NCBI GenBank assembly: GCA_034432855.1 | Contig: DAOUBA010000058.1 | Location: 7,914 to 71,913, forward strand | DNA from: DAOUBA01 sp034432855 | GTDB lineage: Bacteria > Chloroflexota > Anaerolineae > B4-G1 | Length of the DNA: 64,000 bases | Direction: 5' to 3' | In this document: positions 24,481 through 33,398 of the stretch, one piece after another | Position numbering within the stretch: the stretch's first letter is position 1 | Layout of the letters: each line of letters begins with the position of its first letter | Translations under genes and position numbers: made by a program | Notes under the pieces: generated by a model | Told to the model about the DNA's origin: nothing | What the model saw: only the letters and a program-made list of their open reading frames with translations | The model's database searches: none

Positions 24481-25743
24481 ATGAAAAGGTCTGTGTATCT
24501 GTTGATCGCTGTTGCTCTGCTGTTGAGCCTGGTAGTGAGCGCCTGTGCTCCCCAGCCTGGTCCGACGGCCGTCGCGACAGCAGTTGTCACTAAGGTGGTC
24601 GAGGTGCCGGTTGAAGTCGTGGCCACGCCGACGCCGCTGCCGGAAAAAGTGGGGTGCCCCGATAATATCGTCATCTGCTGGACCCCGCCCGATATCACGG
24701 GCGTCTTCAGGACGGCGACCGACTTTTTCATGAAGTCGGCTTTGGATGCCCGAAGGGCCGGGATCAACGTCTCGCTCGTCTCTCAGGCGCCTACCAGCCA
24801 CTTGGCCTTCGGAGATCAGGTGGCCATCATCGAGGACTTTGTGGCCCGGAAGTGTGATGTCATCGCCATCTCCCCCATCGAGGTCGAGGTGGTCATCCCG
24901 GCCATCAAGAAGGCCAATGAGGCGGGCATTCCGGTGATCATCGTCAACCTGCTGGAACCCATCGCCGGCGTGGAGGTGGCTTCCTACATCGGCTTCGACA
25001 ACACCGAAGCCGCGAGGATCACCGCCTTTGCCCTGGTGGACTACTTCGGAGGGCCGGGTATTCTGGGTACAGGTCGTAAGGTGGACGTAGAACTGGACAC
25101 GTATCTCGACCTGGCCTGGTGGGAGGCTCTCTACGAGACCATCACCGAGGAGGAGAGGGCAGCGGTCAAGGCCAAGGTGGCCATCATCGAGGGCGTCGCC
25201 GGGGGCTTCTTCTCCCAGGCGCGGCTGAATGGCTTCCATAGCGTCGTGGACGAGTTCCCGGGTATCGAGATCGTGGGAGCGCCCTGCGCTGCGGACTGGA
25301 ACCGCGAGAAGGGAATCAAGTGTGCCGAGGACTTTCTGACCGCCTATCCCGATCTGGACGGCATCTGGGCTGCTTCCAACGAGATGGGTCTGGGGGCCAT
25401 GCTCGCTGCCGCGGGTGCTGGTCGGCTGGAGTTGGCCGGGGAAGGCCCGGTGCTGGGTGATGGTAAGGTGGCCATCTTCACCAACGACGTCACGCCCGAG
25501 TCTGCCGACCGGGTAGCCGAGGGGAAGATGATCGCCGAGACCACTCATGGCTTCCCAGACTGGGGGTGGTATGGAACCGAGTTTGGGGTGACTATGGCCT
25601 GCGGCGGGCAGGTGCCCAAGATCTTTGACATCCGGCCCCGCATCATGTATCAGGCAAACGCGCGTCTGTTCTATCCCGAACCGGCGCTGGAGCCCATTGA
25701 CTGGGAGACCATTAGCCAGGGCGGGTCGCCGCGCATGCCATAG
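24481..25743 (+). CDS. Sugar ABC transporter substrate-binding lipoprotein, second importer
   Basis: 420 residues. Lipoprotein signal with Cys22 (LLLSLVVSAC), a Val/Pro/Thr-rich linker (TVVEVPVEVV-type, 25-55), then a type 1 periplasmic-binding fold like RbsB: FFMKSALDARRAGINVSLVSQAP, EDFVARKCDVIAISPIEVEVVIPAIKKANEAGIPVIIVN, YIGFDNTEAARITAFALVDYF, LDGIWAASNEMGLGAMLAA and KVAIFTNDVTPESADRVAEGKMIAET. The ligand is likely a sugar or polyol. It is followed by a large hairpin and then an SDR, ATPase and permease of the same system. Confidence 0.9.
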   Translation: MKRSVYLLIAVALLLSLVVSACAPQPGPTAVATAVVTKVVEVPVEVVATPTPLPEKVGCPDNIVICWTPPDITGVFRTATDFFMKSALDARRAGINVSLVSQAPTSHLAFGDQVAIIEDFVARKCDVIAISPIEVEVVIPAIKKANEAGIPVIIVNLLEPIAGVEVASYIGFDNTEAARITAFALVDYFGGPGILGTGRKVDVELDTYLDLAWWEALYETITEEERAAVKAKVAIIEGVAGGFFSQARLNGFHSVVDEFPGIEIVGAPCAADWNREKGIKCAEDFLTAYPDLDGIWAASNEMGLGAMLAAAGAGRLELAGEGPVLGDGKVAIFTNDVTPESADRVAEGKMIAETTHGFPDWGWYGTEFGVTMACGGQVPKIFDIRPRIMYQANARLFYPEPALEPIDWETISQGGSPRMP

Positions 25744-25765
25744 CCATAAGTGTGCAACTCGGCAA

Positions 25766-25804
25766 GGGAGGGTCGCATCCTTCTGCTGGAGGGGCGACCC
25801 TCCC
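25766..25804 (+). terminator. Strong hairpin after the binding-protein gene
   Basis: GGGAGGGTCGC (25766-25776) pairs perfectly with GCGACCCTCCC (25794-25804), an 11-base stem with a 17-base loop, 22 bases after the stop. No poly-T run follows. Hairpins in this place often stabilise the mRNA of the abundant binding protein and reduce read-through into the membrane genes; here that role is inferred. Confidence 0.55.
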
Positions 25805-25889
25805 CTCCGAATGGAAACTGAGGCTGTCCCTAGTACTCTGTCAACCATGATTGGGTGGTAGAAATCGGCGTCAGAGACTCCTACCGTAG

Positions 25890-25908
25890 TTTTGTACCGG
25901 AAACTAGC
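25890..25908 (+). repeat. Copy 1 of a TTTTGTACCGGAAAC repeat
   Basis: TTTTGTACCGGAAAC-T-AGC here and TTTTGTACCGGAAAC-C-AGC at 48871-48889 differ at one base, and about 15 bases upstream of each are also similar. Both are intergenic and on the + strand. Confidence 0.55.
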
Positions 25909-25940
25909 CCCTCGTGGGCTTGTGAGGAAGGAGACGCAAG

Positions 25941-26702
25941 ATGAGGCTGGTTGATAAAGTTGCAATCATCACAGGTGCAGGCGCAGGGATCGGTCGTTCT
26001 ACTGCGCTCCTCTTTGCCCGGGAGGGTGCCAGGGTCGTGGTTGCCGACCGCGATCCGCAAGAGGGAGCAAAGACCGTGAGCCTGATCGAGGAGAACGGCG
26101 GCGCGGCAATATTCGTTCAGGTGGATGTGTCTAAAGCGGCCGACGTGAGGAAGATGGTCGAGACAGCCATCGAGACGTACGGTAAACTCGATATCCTGGT
26201 AAACAATGCCGGGATTTACGTGCAGGCCGACGTGGTGGAAACCACGGAAGAAGAATGGGATCGGATTTTGAACGTCAACCTGAAAGGGGCTTTTCTGTGT
26301 TCCAAGTACTGTATTCCTGAGATGATTAAGAATGGAGGCGGGTCTATTGTCAACGTCGGGTCTGAGGCGGGCATCGCGGGCATCAAGAACCAGGTGGCTT
26401 ACAATGTATCCAAGAGCGGGATGATAGCTCTGACCAAGAGTACGGCCATAGATTTTGCGGCCCACAATATCAGGGTCAATTGTGTCTGCCCCGGCACCAC
26501 GGAAACACCCTTGGTCAAGATGGCACTGGAGAGAGCGCCAGACCCGGCAGCGGCGCGCCGCGCCCTGGAACAAGTTCGTCCCGCCAACAGGCTGGGGCGG
26601 CCGGAGGAGATAGCCGCCGGTATTCTCTATCTGGCCTCTGATGAATCCCCGTACGCCACGGGTTCAATACTCTCTATAGACGGCGGGTACACAGCTCAAT
26701 AA
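25941..26702 (+). CDS. Short-chain dehydrogenase/reductase, second of three
   Basis: 253 residues, GAAGGAGA before ATG 25941. SDR motifs: TGAGAGIG, D at the end of strand 2 (VVVADRDP, consistent with NAD preference), NNAG, catalytic Ser in NVGSEAGIAG, Y-N-V-S-K (AYNVSKSGMIALTK), and PGTTETPL after the last strand. It lies between the binding protein and the ATPase of the second importer, so it should handle the same imported sugar or polyol, typically by oxidising one hydroxyl. Exact substrate unknown. Confidence 0.92.
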   Translation: MRLVDKVAIITGAGAGIGRSTALLFAREGARVVVADRDPQEGAKTVSLIEENGGAAIFVQVDVSKAADVRKMVETAIETYGKLDILVNNAGIYVQADVVETTEEEWDRILNVNLKGAFLCSKYCIPEMIKNGGGSIVNVGSEAGIAGIKNQVAYNVSKSGMIALTKSTAIDFAAHNIRVNCVCPGTTETPLVKMALERAPDPAAARRALEQVRPANRLGRPEEIAAGILYLASDESPYATGSILSIDGGYTAQ

Positions 26703-26718
26703 GGAGGCCGTGCAAACC

Positions 26719-28206
26719 ATGTCTTCGCTTATCTTGCGTACTGAGGCGATTGACAAGCGCTACCCGGGCGTTCACGCGCTGAATCACTTTGATTTCGATC
26801 TCTGCGAGGGAGAAGTCCATATTCTCCTGGGCGAGAACGGGGCGGGCAAGTCAACCTTCATGAAGATTCTCAGCGGCTCTGTGCCGCCGGATAGTGGCCG
26901 GATTTTCCTGCGCGGCCGGCAGGTTCACATCGTAAGCCCGCATCATGCACGAGAATTGGGAATAGGCATGGTTTATCAAGAACTAAGCCTCATTCCCCGT
27001 CTTAGTGTAGCCGAGAATATTTTCCTGGGCAGACTCCCCAAGCGCAGACCATTCGGGACCGTTGATTGGCCCGCAGCCATGTCGCAGGCCAGGAGAATCT
27101 TGGATGATCTGGGCGTTGACATTGACCCCGGGGAACGCGTCGGCAACCTCAGTATGGGCGAGCAGCAATTGATCGAGATCGCCAAGGCTTTGTCTATGAA
27201 TGCGCAAATCCTGCTGCTGGATGAGCCTACCTCGGCCCTATCCGATGAGGAGCGCGAGCGACTCTTCAGCATCTTGCGAGGGTTTCAGGAGAGGGGGGTG
27301 GCGATCATCTATGTCTCCCACCGCCTGGCCGAGGTTCCTCGGATCGGGCATCGAGTGACCGTCCTGCGCGACGGCGCGAAGGTAGACACCCTTCCGGTAG
27401 ACCAGGCTGATGAAGCCACCTTGATTCGGATGATGGTGGGCCGCGAGTTGGGAGAACAATTCCCCAAAGAGAAAGTGAAGCGTGGCCGGGAACTGTTGAG
27501 GGTTGAAGGTTTGACGGTAAAAGGGGTGCTGAACAACCTCAGCCTGAGCGTTCACGAAGGTGAGATTGTGGGCATTTCTGGCCTGTTGGGGGCGGGCCGC
27601 ACAGAGTTTGCTCGCGCCCTCTTTGGGCTTGATCCGATTGACGGGGGTGAGATCTTTGTAGATGGAAGGAAGGTCAAAATCACTTCCTCCTCGGAGGCTA
27701 TTGCGTTAGGCCTCGGTTATCTCACCGAAAGCAGGAGGGATGGACTCGTGCCGCGATTGCCCATCCCGCCCAACATCACTTTGGCCAACCTGAAAAGGAT
27801 GTGTCAACTGGGCTTTCTCAAACGCAATGAAGAAAGAACGTTGGCAGAGACATACGTCAAAGAATTGAACATCCATACATCCAGGTTGAGTCAAATGGTC
27901 GAGTTTCTCAGCGGCGGCAATCAGCAAAAGGTCGCCCTGGCCAAGTGGTTGTGTACTCAGGCAAAAGTCCTGATTTTCGATGAGCCTACCAGAGGGATCG
28001 ACGTGGGAGCCAAGGCGGAGGTCTTCCGTCTGATGAACGACCTGGCGAAAAAAGGGGTGGGGATCATCTTGATTTCCTCCGAGATGCCGGAGATTCTAGC
28101 CATGTCCGACCGTATTCTGGTAATGGCCAGGGGTTCCTTCGTGGCCGAATATGCGGCCGGGCAGGCATCTCAGGAAGATCTCTTGAGAGACGCCGTAGCA
28201 AAATGA
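26719..28206 (+). CDS. Tandem ABC ATPase of the second sugar importer (RbsA/MglA-like)
   Basis: 495 residues from ATG 26719 (AAGGAGG upstream; the GTG at 26710 is too close to it). Cassette 1 is canonical: GENGAGKST, LSMGEQQLIEIAKAL, LLLDEPTSALS and the switch His in VSHRL. Cassette 2 has the family's usual altered Walker A (GLLGAGRTEFARALFG), then LSGGNQQKVALAKWL and LIFDEPTRGIDVGAK. It is the energy subunit for the permease that follows after 16 bases. Compared with the first importer's ATPase this one fits the ribose family closely. Confidence 0.95.
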   Translation: MSSLILRTEAIDKRYPGVHALNHFDFDLCEGEVHILLGENGAGKSTFMKILSGSVPPDSGRIFLRGRQVHIVSPHHARELGIGMVYQELSLIPRLSVAENIFLGRLPKRRPFGTVDWPAAMSQARRILDDLGVDIDPGERVGNLSMGEQQLIEIAKALSMNAQILLLDEPTSALSDEERERLFSILRGFQERGVAIIYVSHRLAEVPRIGHRVTVLRDGAKVDTLPVDQADEATLIRMMVGRELGEQFPKEKVKRGRELLRVEGLTVKGVLNNLSLSVHEGEIVGISGLLGAGRTEFARALFGLDPIDGGEIFVDGRKVKITSSSEAIALGLGYLTESRRDGLVPRLPIPPNITLANLKRMCQLGFLKRNEERTLAETYVKELNIHTSRLSQMVEFLSGGNQQKVALAKWLCTQAKVLIFDEPTRGIDVGAKAEVFRLMNDLAKKGVGIILISSEMPEILAMSDRILVMARGSFVAEYAAGQASQEDLLRDAVAK

Positions 28207-28222
28207 GAAAGGAGCACACATA

Positions 28223-29257
28223 ATGATCAAGAATCTTTCGGGATCGAGCGTTTCGGACTTGGGACGGGTCAAGACGTGGGTGGCTACGCCTCAACTGCGG
28301 GTACGGCTGGTGATCCGAGCCGTACTGGTGTTGGCCGTGATGCTATTCATCTACTATGTTGCGACGGCGCCCCGCTTCTTCAGTGTTGCCAACGCAGCCA
28401 ACGTGGCCGCGCGAACGGCGCCGGGCATCATCTTGGCCGTGGCGCAGACGATGGTTATCATCTCGGCGGGCATTGACTTGTCCGTAGGGGCCATCCTCGC
28501 CTTTTCAGGCTCGTTGGCTTCGATAGCCTATTGCTATTGGGGCGTCCCCGTCTGGCCGGCTATGCTGCTCGCCCTTGCAGCAGGCGCCCTGTTGGGCTGT
28601 ATCAACGGCCTGATTATCATGAAGGGCAAGATTCCCGATTTTATCGCTACACTGGGGATGATGGGCACAGCCCGTGGCATAGCCCTCATCCTGACCGGTG
28701 GGTTGCCTGTCCCTTCTCACCTGACCGCCGTTACTCTCAAGGCTTATCTGCCCAATGAGATCATTTGGATGGGGAGCGGGAACATCCTTGGCTTCCCGGC
28801 AGGTGCCCTTATCGCCTTGCTGGTCGTCGTTGCCGGTTGGGTGATCCTGAGGCACACCGGTTTTGGACGCGCTATCTATGCCGTCGGTGGGAATAGAGAG
28901 GCGGCCAGGGTCTCGGGCATTGATGTTGACCGTACCAAGATCATGGTCTACACCCTCTCGGGATTGCTGGCGGGGCTGGCCAGCCTAGTGCTAGTAGGGC
29001 GCATGAACTCTGCCAACGCTCTGATGGCAGAACCGGCGAATCTGGAAAGCATCTCGGCTGCGGTCATCGGGGGCACCAACCTCTTCGGGGGCGAGGGTGG
29101 CGTGATCGGCTCCTTGATCGGTGCTCTCATCATGGGCATCCTGGGCAACGTTCTGAACCTGCATAATGTGCAGGATTTTGCGCAGCGGGTCTTTATGGGG
29201 TTGCTGATTATCGGCGTCGTACTGTTCGATCAGTTACGGAGAAGGTACGGCGCCTGA
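28223..29257 (+). CDS. Sugar ABC transporter permease (RbsC-like) of the second importer
   Basis: 344 residues, AAAGGAG before ATG 28223. About ten hydrophobic helices with the BPD_transp_2 marks: AQTMVIISAGIDLSVGAILAFSG, GKIPDFIATLGMMGTARGIALILTGG, AVGGNREAARVSGIDVDRTKIMVYTLSGLLAGLASLVL and VIGGTNLFGGEGGVIGSLIGALIMGILGN. Only one permease gene is present, so the pore is presumably a homodimer, as in ribose and galactose importers. Confidence 0.95.
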   Translation: MIKNLSGSSVSDLGRVKTWVATPQLRVRLVIRAVLVLAVMLFIYYVATAPRFFSVANAANVAARTAPGIILAVAQTMVIISAGIDLSVGAILAFSGSLASIAYCYWGVPVWPAMLLALAAGALLGCINGLIIMKGKIPDFIATLGMMGTARGIALILTGGLPVPSHLTAVTLKAYLPNEIIWMGSGNILGFPAGALIALLVVVAGWVILRHTGFGRAIYAVGGNREAARVSGIDVDRTKIMVYTLSGLLAGLASLVLVGRMNSANALMAEPANLESISAAVIGGTNLFGGEGGVIGSLIGALIMGILGNVLNLHNVQDFAQRVFMGLLIIGVVLFDQLRRRYGA

Positions 29258-29281
29258 AACTGGTGAAAGGTGAGGGAGGCT

Positions 29282-30145
29282 ATGAAGTATTCTATAAGCA
29301 ACTGGATATATGCCGACGAGCCCTTGCGGATCACTTTCCAACGCCTGCAGAAGTACGGTTACGACGGTGTAGAACTGGTAGGCGAGCCTCAGCGTTACAA
29401 CGTCCAGGAGATCAACGGGCTTTGCCAGGAGTTCGGGCTTTCCGTCCTCTCCGTCCTCGGCTGGGCCATCTGGCCCCTGGAGAGAGACCTGGCTCACCCG
29501 GACCCTCAGATGCGCCGGAAAGCCCTCAAGTACGCCGCCGAATGCGTGGACCTGGCCGTGGCCGTAGGGGCCCCCCTGGTGGTGGTTATCCCCGCCTCGG
29601 CAGGGAGAACCAGCCCGATTGGCCGGCTGGATAGCGGGGAAGCCTGGAAGGAGGCGGTGGCGAGGGAATGGGACTATGCTGTGGAATCCGTCAAGGCCGC
29701 AGCAGCCTGTGCTGAGGAATACGGCGTGCTGATCGCCGTAGAGCCCATTAATCGGTACGAGAGCTTTCTCGTCAACAACGTGGATCAGGGCCTTCGCTTC
29801 GTCCAGGAGGTGAACTCTACAGTGGCAAGGCTGCATCTCGATGCGTTCCATATGAACATCGAAGAGAAGGATGTGGCCGAGGCTGTCCGCAAGGCCGGTG
29901 ATCTCCTGGTCAACATGCACATTTCCGATTCCAACCGGGCGGCAGTGGGCCACGGCCACACCGACTTTAGGGCCATCATGCAGGCTTTGCAAGAGATCAA
30001 CTACCAGGGTATACTTACCATGGAGCCTGTGCCGCCGGTGCCCGATGCCTTCATGGCTATCTCGATGGAAGAGTTCCTGCCCCTCAGGGATGTTTACGCT
30101 GAGGAGTGCATCACGCGCCTTCGCCAATACGAACGAGAGGTCTGA
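29282..30145 (+). CDS. Sugar isomerase/epimerase-like TIM-barrel protein
   Basis: 287 residues from ATG 29282, preceded by GGTGAGGGAGG. AP-endonuclease-2-type TIM barrel of the xylose-isomerase-like superfamily. The metal and catalytic positions of the D-tagatose 3-epimerase group are present: E in IAVEPINRYESF, D and H in LHLDAFHMNIEEKD, H in NMHISDSNR and E in LTMEPVPP. It is a clear paralogue of the next gene (DAFHMNIEE against DTFHMNIEE) but less close to characterised tagatose 3-epimerases. It could be an epimerase, an isomerase or an IolE/IolI-like enzyme acting on the imported sugar or its oxidised form. Confidence 0.85.
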   Translation: MKYSISNWIYADEPLRITFQRLQKYGYDGVELVGEPQRYNVQEINGLCQEFGLSVLSVLGWAIWPLERDLAHPDPQMRRKALKYAAECVDLAVAVGAPLVVVIPASAGRTSPIGRLDSGEAWKEAVAREWDYAVESVKAAAACAEEYGVLIAVEPINRYESFLVNNVDQGLRFVQEVNSTVARLHLDAFHMNIEEKDVAEAVRKAGDLLVNMHISDSNRAAVGHGHTDFRAIMQALQEINYQGILTMEPVPPVPDAFMAISMEEFLPLRDVYAEECITRLRQYEREV

Positions 30146-30191
30146 ACGCATCAGCCTGCTTGTGTGCGGATTGTAGGGATAAAGGTTAAGA

Positions 30192-31055
30192 ATGAACAAG
30201 ATCGGCATATACTATGCCTATTGGACGCACGATTGGGACGCGGACTTTCACCCTCTCATTGACAAGGTCGCTGAACTGGGATTTGATGTTCTGGAGGTCA
30301 ATGCGGGTACCATAGCCGGCATGACATTTGAAGAACGCCAAAGCCTGAAAGCACACGCCGACGATAGGAACATCATCCTGTCGCATTGCATTGGTCTTCC
30401 CCACCAATACGATATCGCCTCTGTAGACAAAGCCATCCGGGAGAATGGCATTGCCTACCTCAAGAAAATCGCCAGGGCGATAGGCGAAATGGGTGGAGGG
30501 AATCTGGGTGGGATCATCTATGGTTCCTGGCCCGCAACGATGCCCGCAGGCGAGACGGATAAACGACCCTATGTCGAGCGCAGCGTTGTCAGCATGAAAG
30601 AAGCGATCAAGGCTGCAGAAGACAACAACGTCATTTTCAACGTGGAGGTGGTCAACCGTTTTGAGCAGTTCCTCATAAATACGTGTGAAGAAGCAATTGC
30701 TTACGTGGAAGCGGTTGCTAGCCCTAATGTCAAGATTCTGCTAGATACCTTTCATATGAACATCGAGGAGAATTTCATTGGCGAAGCGATCCAGAAAGCC
30801 GGTGACAAGTTGGGGCATCTCCATGTTGGGGAGAACAACAGGATGCCGCCCGGCTATGGCCATATCCCTTGGACAGAGGTCGGCGCTGCGTTGCGGAAGG
30901 TTGATTACCAGGGATACGTCGTTATGGAGCCCTTCCTGATGCCTGGCGGGGAAGTAGGACGCGACATCAAGGTTTTTCGAGACATGAGCGCCGATCTGGA
31001 GTTGGATGATGAAGCGCGAAAGGCTTTGATGTTCATTCGCGGTGTTTTGAAATAG
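30192..31055 (+). CDS. D-tagatose/D-allulose 3-epimerase
   Basis: 287 residues, AAAGG before ATG 30192. Closely resembles the characterised Agrobacterium D-psicose (allulose) 3-epimerase: IGIYYAYWTHDWDADFHP at the start, NVEVVNRFEQFLINT, LLDTFHMNIEENFIGEAI, GHLHVGENNRMPPGYGHIPW and VVMEPF. The four manganese/catalytic residues are Glu152, Asp185, His211 and Glu246, all intact. These enzymes interconvert ketohexoses (and some ketopentoses) at C3, for example allulose with fructose or tagatose with sorbose. It would feed a ketose to the FGGY kinase downstream. Annotation as an epimerase is strong; which ketose it uses in the cell is unknown. Confidence 0.92.
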   Translation: MNKIGIYYAYWTHDWDADFHPLIDKVAELGFDVLEVNAGTIAGMTFEERQSLKAHADDRNIILSHCIGLPHQYDIASVDKAIRENGIAYLKKIARAIGEMGGGNLGGIIYGSWPATMPAGETDKRPYVERSVVSMKEAIKAAEDNNVIFNVEVVNRFEQFLINTCEEAIAYVEAVASPNVKILLDTFHMNIEENFIGEAIQKAGDKLGHLHVGENNRMPPGYGHIPWTEVGAALRKVDYQGYVVMEPFLMPGGEVGRDIKVFRDMSADLELDDEARKALMFIRGVLK

Positions 31056-31113
31056 GTGAAGTGAGGTGGGGCGCATGTAAATCTTGCGGGGGGACGAACG
31101 TCGGTTGAGCGCC

Positions 31114-31253
31114 GCCGTGTGCTCAAAGCACACGGCTGAGCCCACCGAAAGCCCTGCCGGGCTTATTTTCAGCCCCTTAAGGAGGCTTTTGCCTGTTCAG
31201 CCCGGTGCTTTAGCGCCGGGCACGAGACAGTCAGCACTTCCCCCCCAAGTGCT
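31114..31253 (+). repeat. Hairpin-rich intergenic cassette
   Basis: Between the epimerase and the next gene lie several strong stem-loops within 140 bases: GCCGTGTGCT-CAA-AGCACACGGC (31114-31136, perfect), a terminator-like stem at 31149-31169, GCCCGGTGC-TTTA-GCGCCGGGC (about 31199-31220, one G-U pair) and AGCACTT-C7-AAGTGCT (31233-31253). No peptide of note is encoded. The string of GC-rich hairpins looks like a REP/MITE-type insertion or a structured RNA. It separates the transport/epimerase half of the cluster from the oxidoreductase half. Confidence 0.6.
31149..31169 (+). terminator. Intrinsic terminator candidate within the hairpin cassette
   Basis: AAGCCC-TGCC-GGGCTT followed by ATTTT (31149-31169). 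The stem is only six base pairs and the T run is short, so termination is probably partial, letting some transcripts continue into the oxidoreductase genes. Confidence 0.5.
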
Positions 31254-31275
31254 ACATGCGCCCAGTGAGGTGCAC

Positions 31276-32322
31276 ATGGAACACATGGAATCAGTCCGCA
31301 TCTGTCTGGTAGGGGCCGGGCGTGCCGGTATGGTGCACGCCTTCAATTTCCGTCATCGCATCGCTGCGGCCCAACTGGCGGCCATCGTGGATGCCGACCA
31401 GACGCTGGCCCGCAGGCAGGCTGACGAACTGGACGTCCCGCACGTTTTCGAGAGCATCGAGGCGGCGCTTTCGGGGGTGGACTTTGACGCCGTCTGCATT
31501 GCCACACCGACGTTCACCCACGCCCCCATCGCGGTGGCAGCGGCGCGGGCCGGGAAACACGTCCTGTGCGAGAAGCCGATGGCGCTGACGCTGGACGAGG
31601 CGGACGCGATGATCGTCGCGGCCCAGGAGGCGGGGGTGATCCTGCAGATGGCCTTTATGCGCCGCTTTGACCCGGCCTTTCGCGTGGCCAAGGAGCAGAT
31701 CGAGGCCGGCGCTATCGGCGAGCCGATCATGATCCGCACGCTCACTCGGGGGCCGGGCCTGCCGCCGCGCTGGGCGTGTGATCCGGCTACCAGTATCGGC
31801 ATGCTGGCCGAGGTGAACAGCCACGATTTCGATACCGTCCGTTGGCTGACAGGCAGCGAATTCGCCCGCGTCTACACGGAGGCGGCCACCTTCAAGGTTC
31901 CGCAACTGAGAGAAGAGTTCCCCAACTTTTACGATACCGCCGTGGTGAACATCCGTCTGGACAGCGGGGCGCTGGGCGTCATTGACGGTTGCTGTCCGGC
32001 AGAGTACGGCTACGATGCGCGGGCCGAAGTCCTCGGCACCAGAGGGGTGCTCTTCATCGGCGAACTGCGGGAGCGTGCGCTGGTGCGCTGCACGCGGGAG
32101 GGCGGTGTGGTAACGAAACAGTTCACCTCCTGGCCCACGCGGTTCGAGGCGGGCTATCTGGCGGAGGACGAGCACTTTGTCAACTGCGTCCGTACCGGCG
32201 AACCGCCGGCGGTGACCGGCGAGGACGGGAAGCGGGCGCTGGAAGGGGTGTTGGCGGCGACCCGCTCGATTCAGACGGGTGCCTCGGTGGCCCTTCCCCT
32301 TGGCGAAGGCGCGGGGGAGTAG
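31276..32322 (+). CDS. Gfo/Idh/MocA oxidoreductase, inositol 2-dehydrogenase-like
   Basis: 348 residues from ATG 31276 (GAGGTG just upstream). Rossmann start RICLVGAGRAGMVHA, acidic residue in IVDADQ (NAD-type), and the complete family motif CEKPMALT with its lysine. The substrate domain has SIGMLAEVNSHDFDTVRWLTG, which carries the conserved Asp/His. Closest in look to myo-inositol 2-dehydrogenases and related 1,5-anhydro or sugar dehydrogenases. It opens the second half of the catabolic cluster and is followed after 4 bases by an alcohol dehydrogenase, so two successive oxidations are plausible. Confidence 0.88.
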   Translation: MEHMESVRICLVGAGRAGMVHAFNFRHRIAAAQLAAIVDADQTLARRQADELDVPHVFESIEAALSGVDFDAVCIATPTFTHAPIAVAAARAGKHVLCEKPMALTLDEADAMIVAAQEAGVILQMAFMRRFDPAFRVAKEQIEAGAIGEPIMIRTLTRGPGLPPRWACDPATSIGMLAEVNSHDFDTVRWLTGSEFARVYTEAATFKVPQLREEFPNFYDTAVVNIRLDSGALGVIDGCCPAEYGYDARAEVLGTRGVLFIGELRERALVRCTREGGVVTKQFTSWPTRFEAGYLAEDEHFVNCVRTGEPPAVTGEDGKRALEGVLAATRSIQTGASVALPLGEGAGE

Positions 32323-32326
32323 CCTG

Positions 32327-33379
32327 ATGGAGACTATGCTGGCTGCCGTGTATCATGGCCCCCATGATGTCCGATTGGAGGAAGTGGCGCGTCCACAGCC
32401 GGGCCCGGGAGAGGCCATGATGCGCGTTCGCGCAGCGTCCATCTGCGCGACCGACCTGCGTATCTTCAACCACGGCCACTTCAAGATTCCGCCAGACACG
32501 GCTCGCATCCTGGGCCACGAATTGGCCGGAGAGATCGTGGCCGTGGGCGAAGGAGTCATCGGCCTGACACCCGGCATGCGCGTCGCGGTGGCCCCGAACG
32601 TCGGTTGCGGCAGTTGTTGGGAGTGCATCCAGGGGTACAACAACCTCTGTCCCGACTACGACGCCTTGGGGATCACACTCGATGGCGGCTTTGCGGAAAC
32701 CATGCGCATCACCGCGCCGGCGGTGCGGCAGGGGAACGTGGTCGCGATACCGGAGGGCCTCTCGTTCGAGGAGGCCGCTCTTGCCGAACCCCTGTCCTGT
32801 TGTTTCAACGCGCAAGAGGTCTGCCACCTATCGCCTGGTGAGACACTGCTCATCATCGGCGCGGGTCCCCTGGGCCTGATGCACCTGCTCCTGGGCCGCT
32901 ACAGCGGGGCGGGCCAGGTCATTGTGAGCGAGGTGCAGGAAAAGCGCGCGCAGCAGGCCGCTGCGTTGGGCGCGGACCTGGTTGTGAATCCCAAAGAACA
33001 GGACTTGAAGAGTGCAGTCCTGGAAGCGACCGGTGGACACGGTGCGGATGTGGTCATGGTCGCCGTCGGATCAGCAGAGTTGCAGGAACAGGCGGTGGAA
33101 CTGGCTGCAAGGCGCGGCCGGGCGTGCTTCTTCGCCGGGCTGGCTGCCGGGCGCGACCGCGTCGGCATCAACGCCAACCACATCCACTACGGGCAGGTGA
33201 CGGTCGTCGGCACCACCGGGTCGAACCTTCGCCAGTATCGCCAGACCATGCAGATACTCGGATCGGGCCGGCTCTCGCTTGCATCGCTGGTGACGGCCAG
33301 GCGACCGCTGCAGGAGATCGCGCAGGCACTTGCCGACGCGGCATCGGGTGAGCAATTCAAGGTGGTCGTCGTCCCGTGA
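32327..33379 (+). CDS. Zinc-dependent medium-chain alcohol/polyol dehydrogenase
   Basis: 350 residues from ATG 32327 (GGGGGAG upstream). MDR layout: catalytic zinc ligands Cys40 (SICATDLRIF) and His64-Glu65 (LGHELAGEI); structural zinc Cys94, Cys97, Cys100 and Cys108; NAD site IIGAGPLGLMHLLLG. The group includes sorbitol, threonine and L-idonate dehydrogenases, which oxidise a secondary hydroxyl. An intact four-cysteine loop argues for a functional enzyme. In this operon it probably acts on a polyol or sugar acid; the substrate is not determinable. Confidence 0.9.
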   Translation: METMLAAVYHGPHDVRLEEVARPQPGPGEAMMRVRAASICATDLRIFNHGHFKIPPDTARILGHELAGEIVAVGEGVIGLTPGMRVAVAPNVGCGSCWECIQGYNNLCPDYDALGITLDGGFAETMRITAPAVRQGNVVAIPEGLSFEEAALAEPLSCCFNAQEVCHLSPGETLLIIGAGPLGLMHLLLGRYSGAGQVIVSEVQEKRAQQAAALGADLVVNPKEQDLKSAVLEATGGHGADVVMVAVGSAELQEQAVELAARRGRACFFAGLAAGRDRVGINANHIHYGQVTVVGTTGSNLRQYRQTMQILGSGRLSLASLVTARRPLQEIAQALADAASGEQFKVVVVP

Positions 33380-33398
33380 ACGGCAAAAGAGAGGCGCT

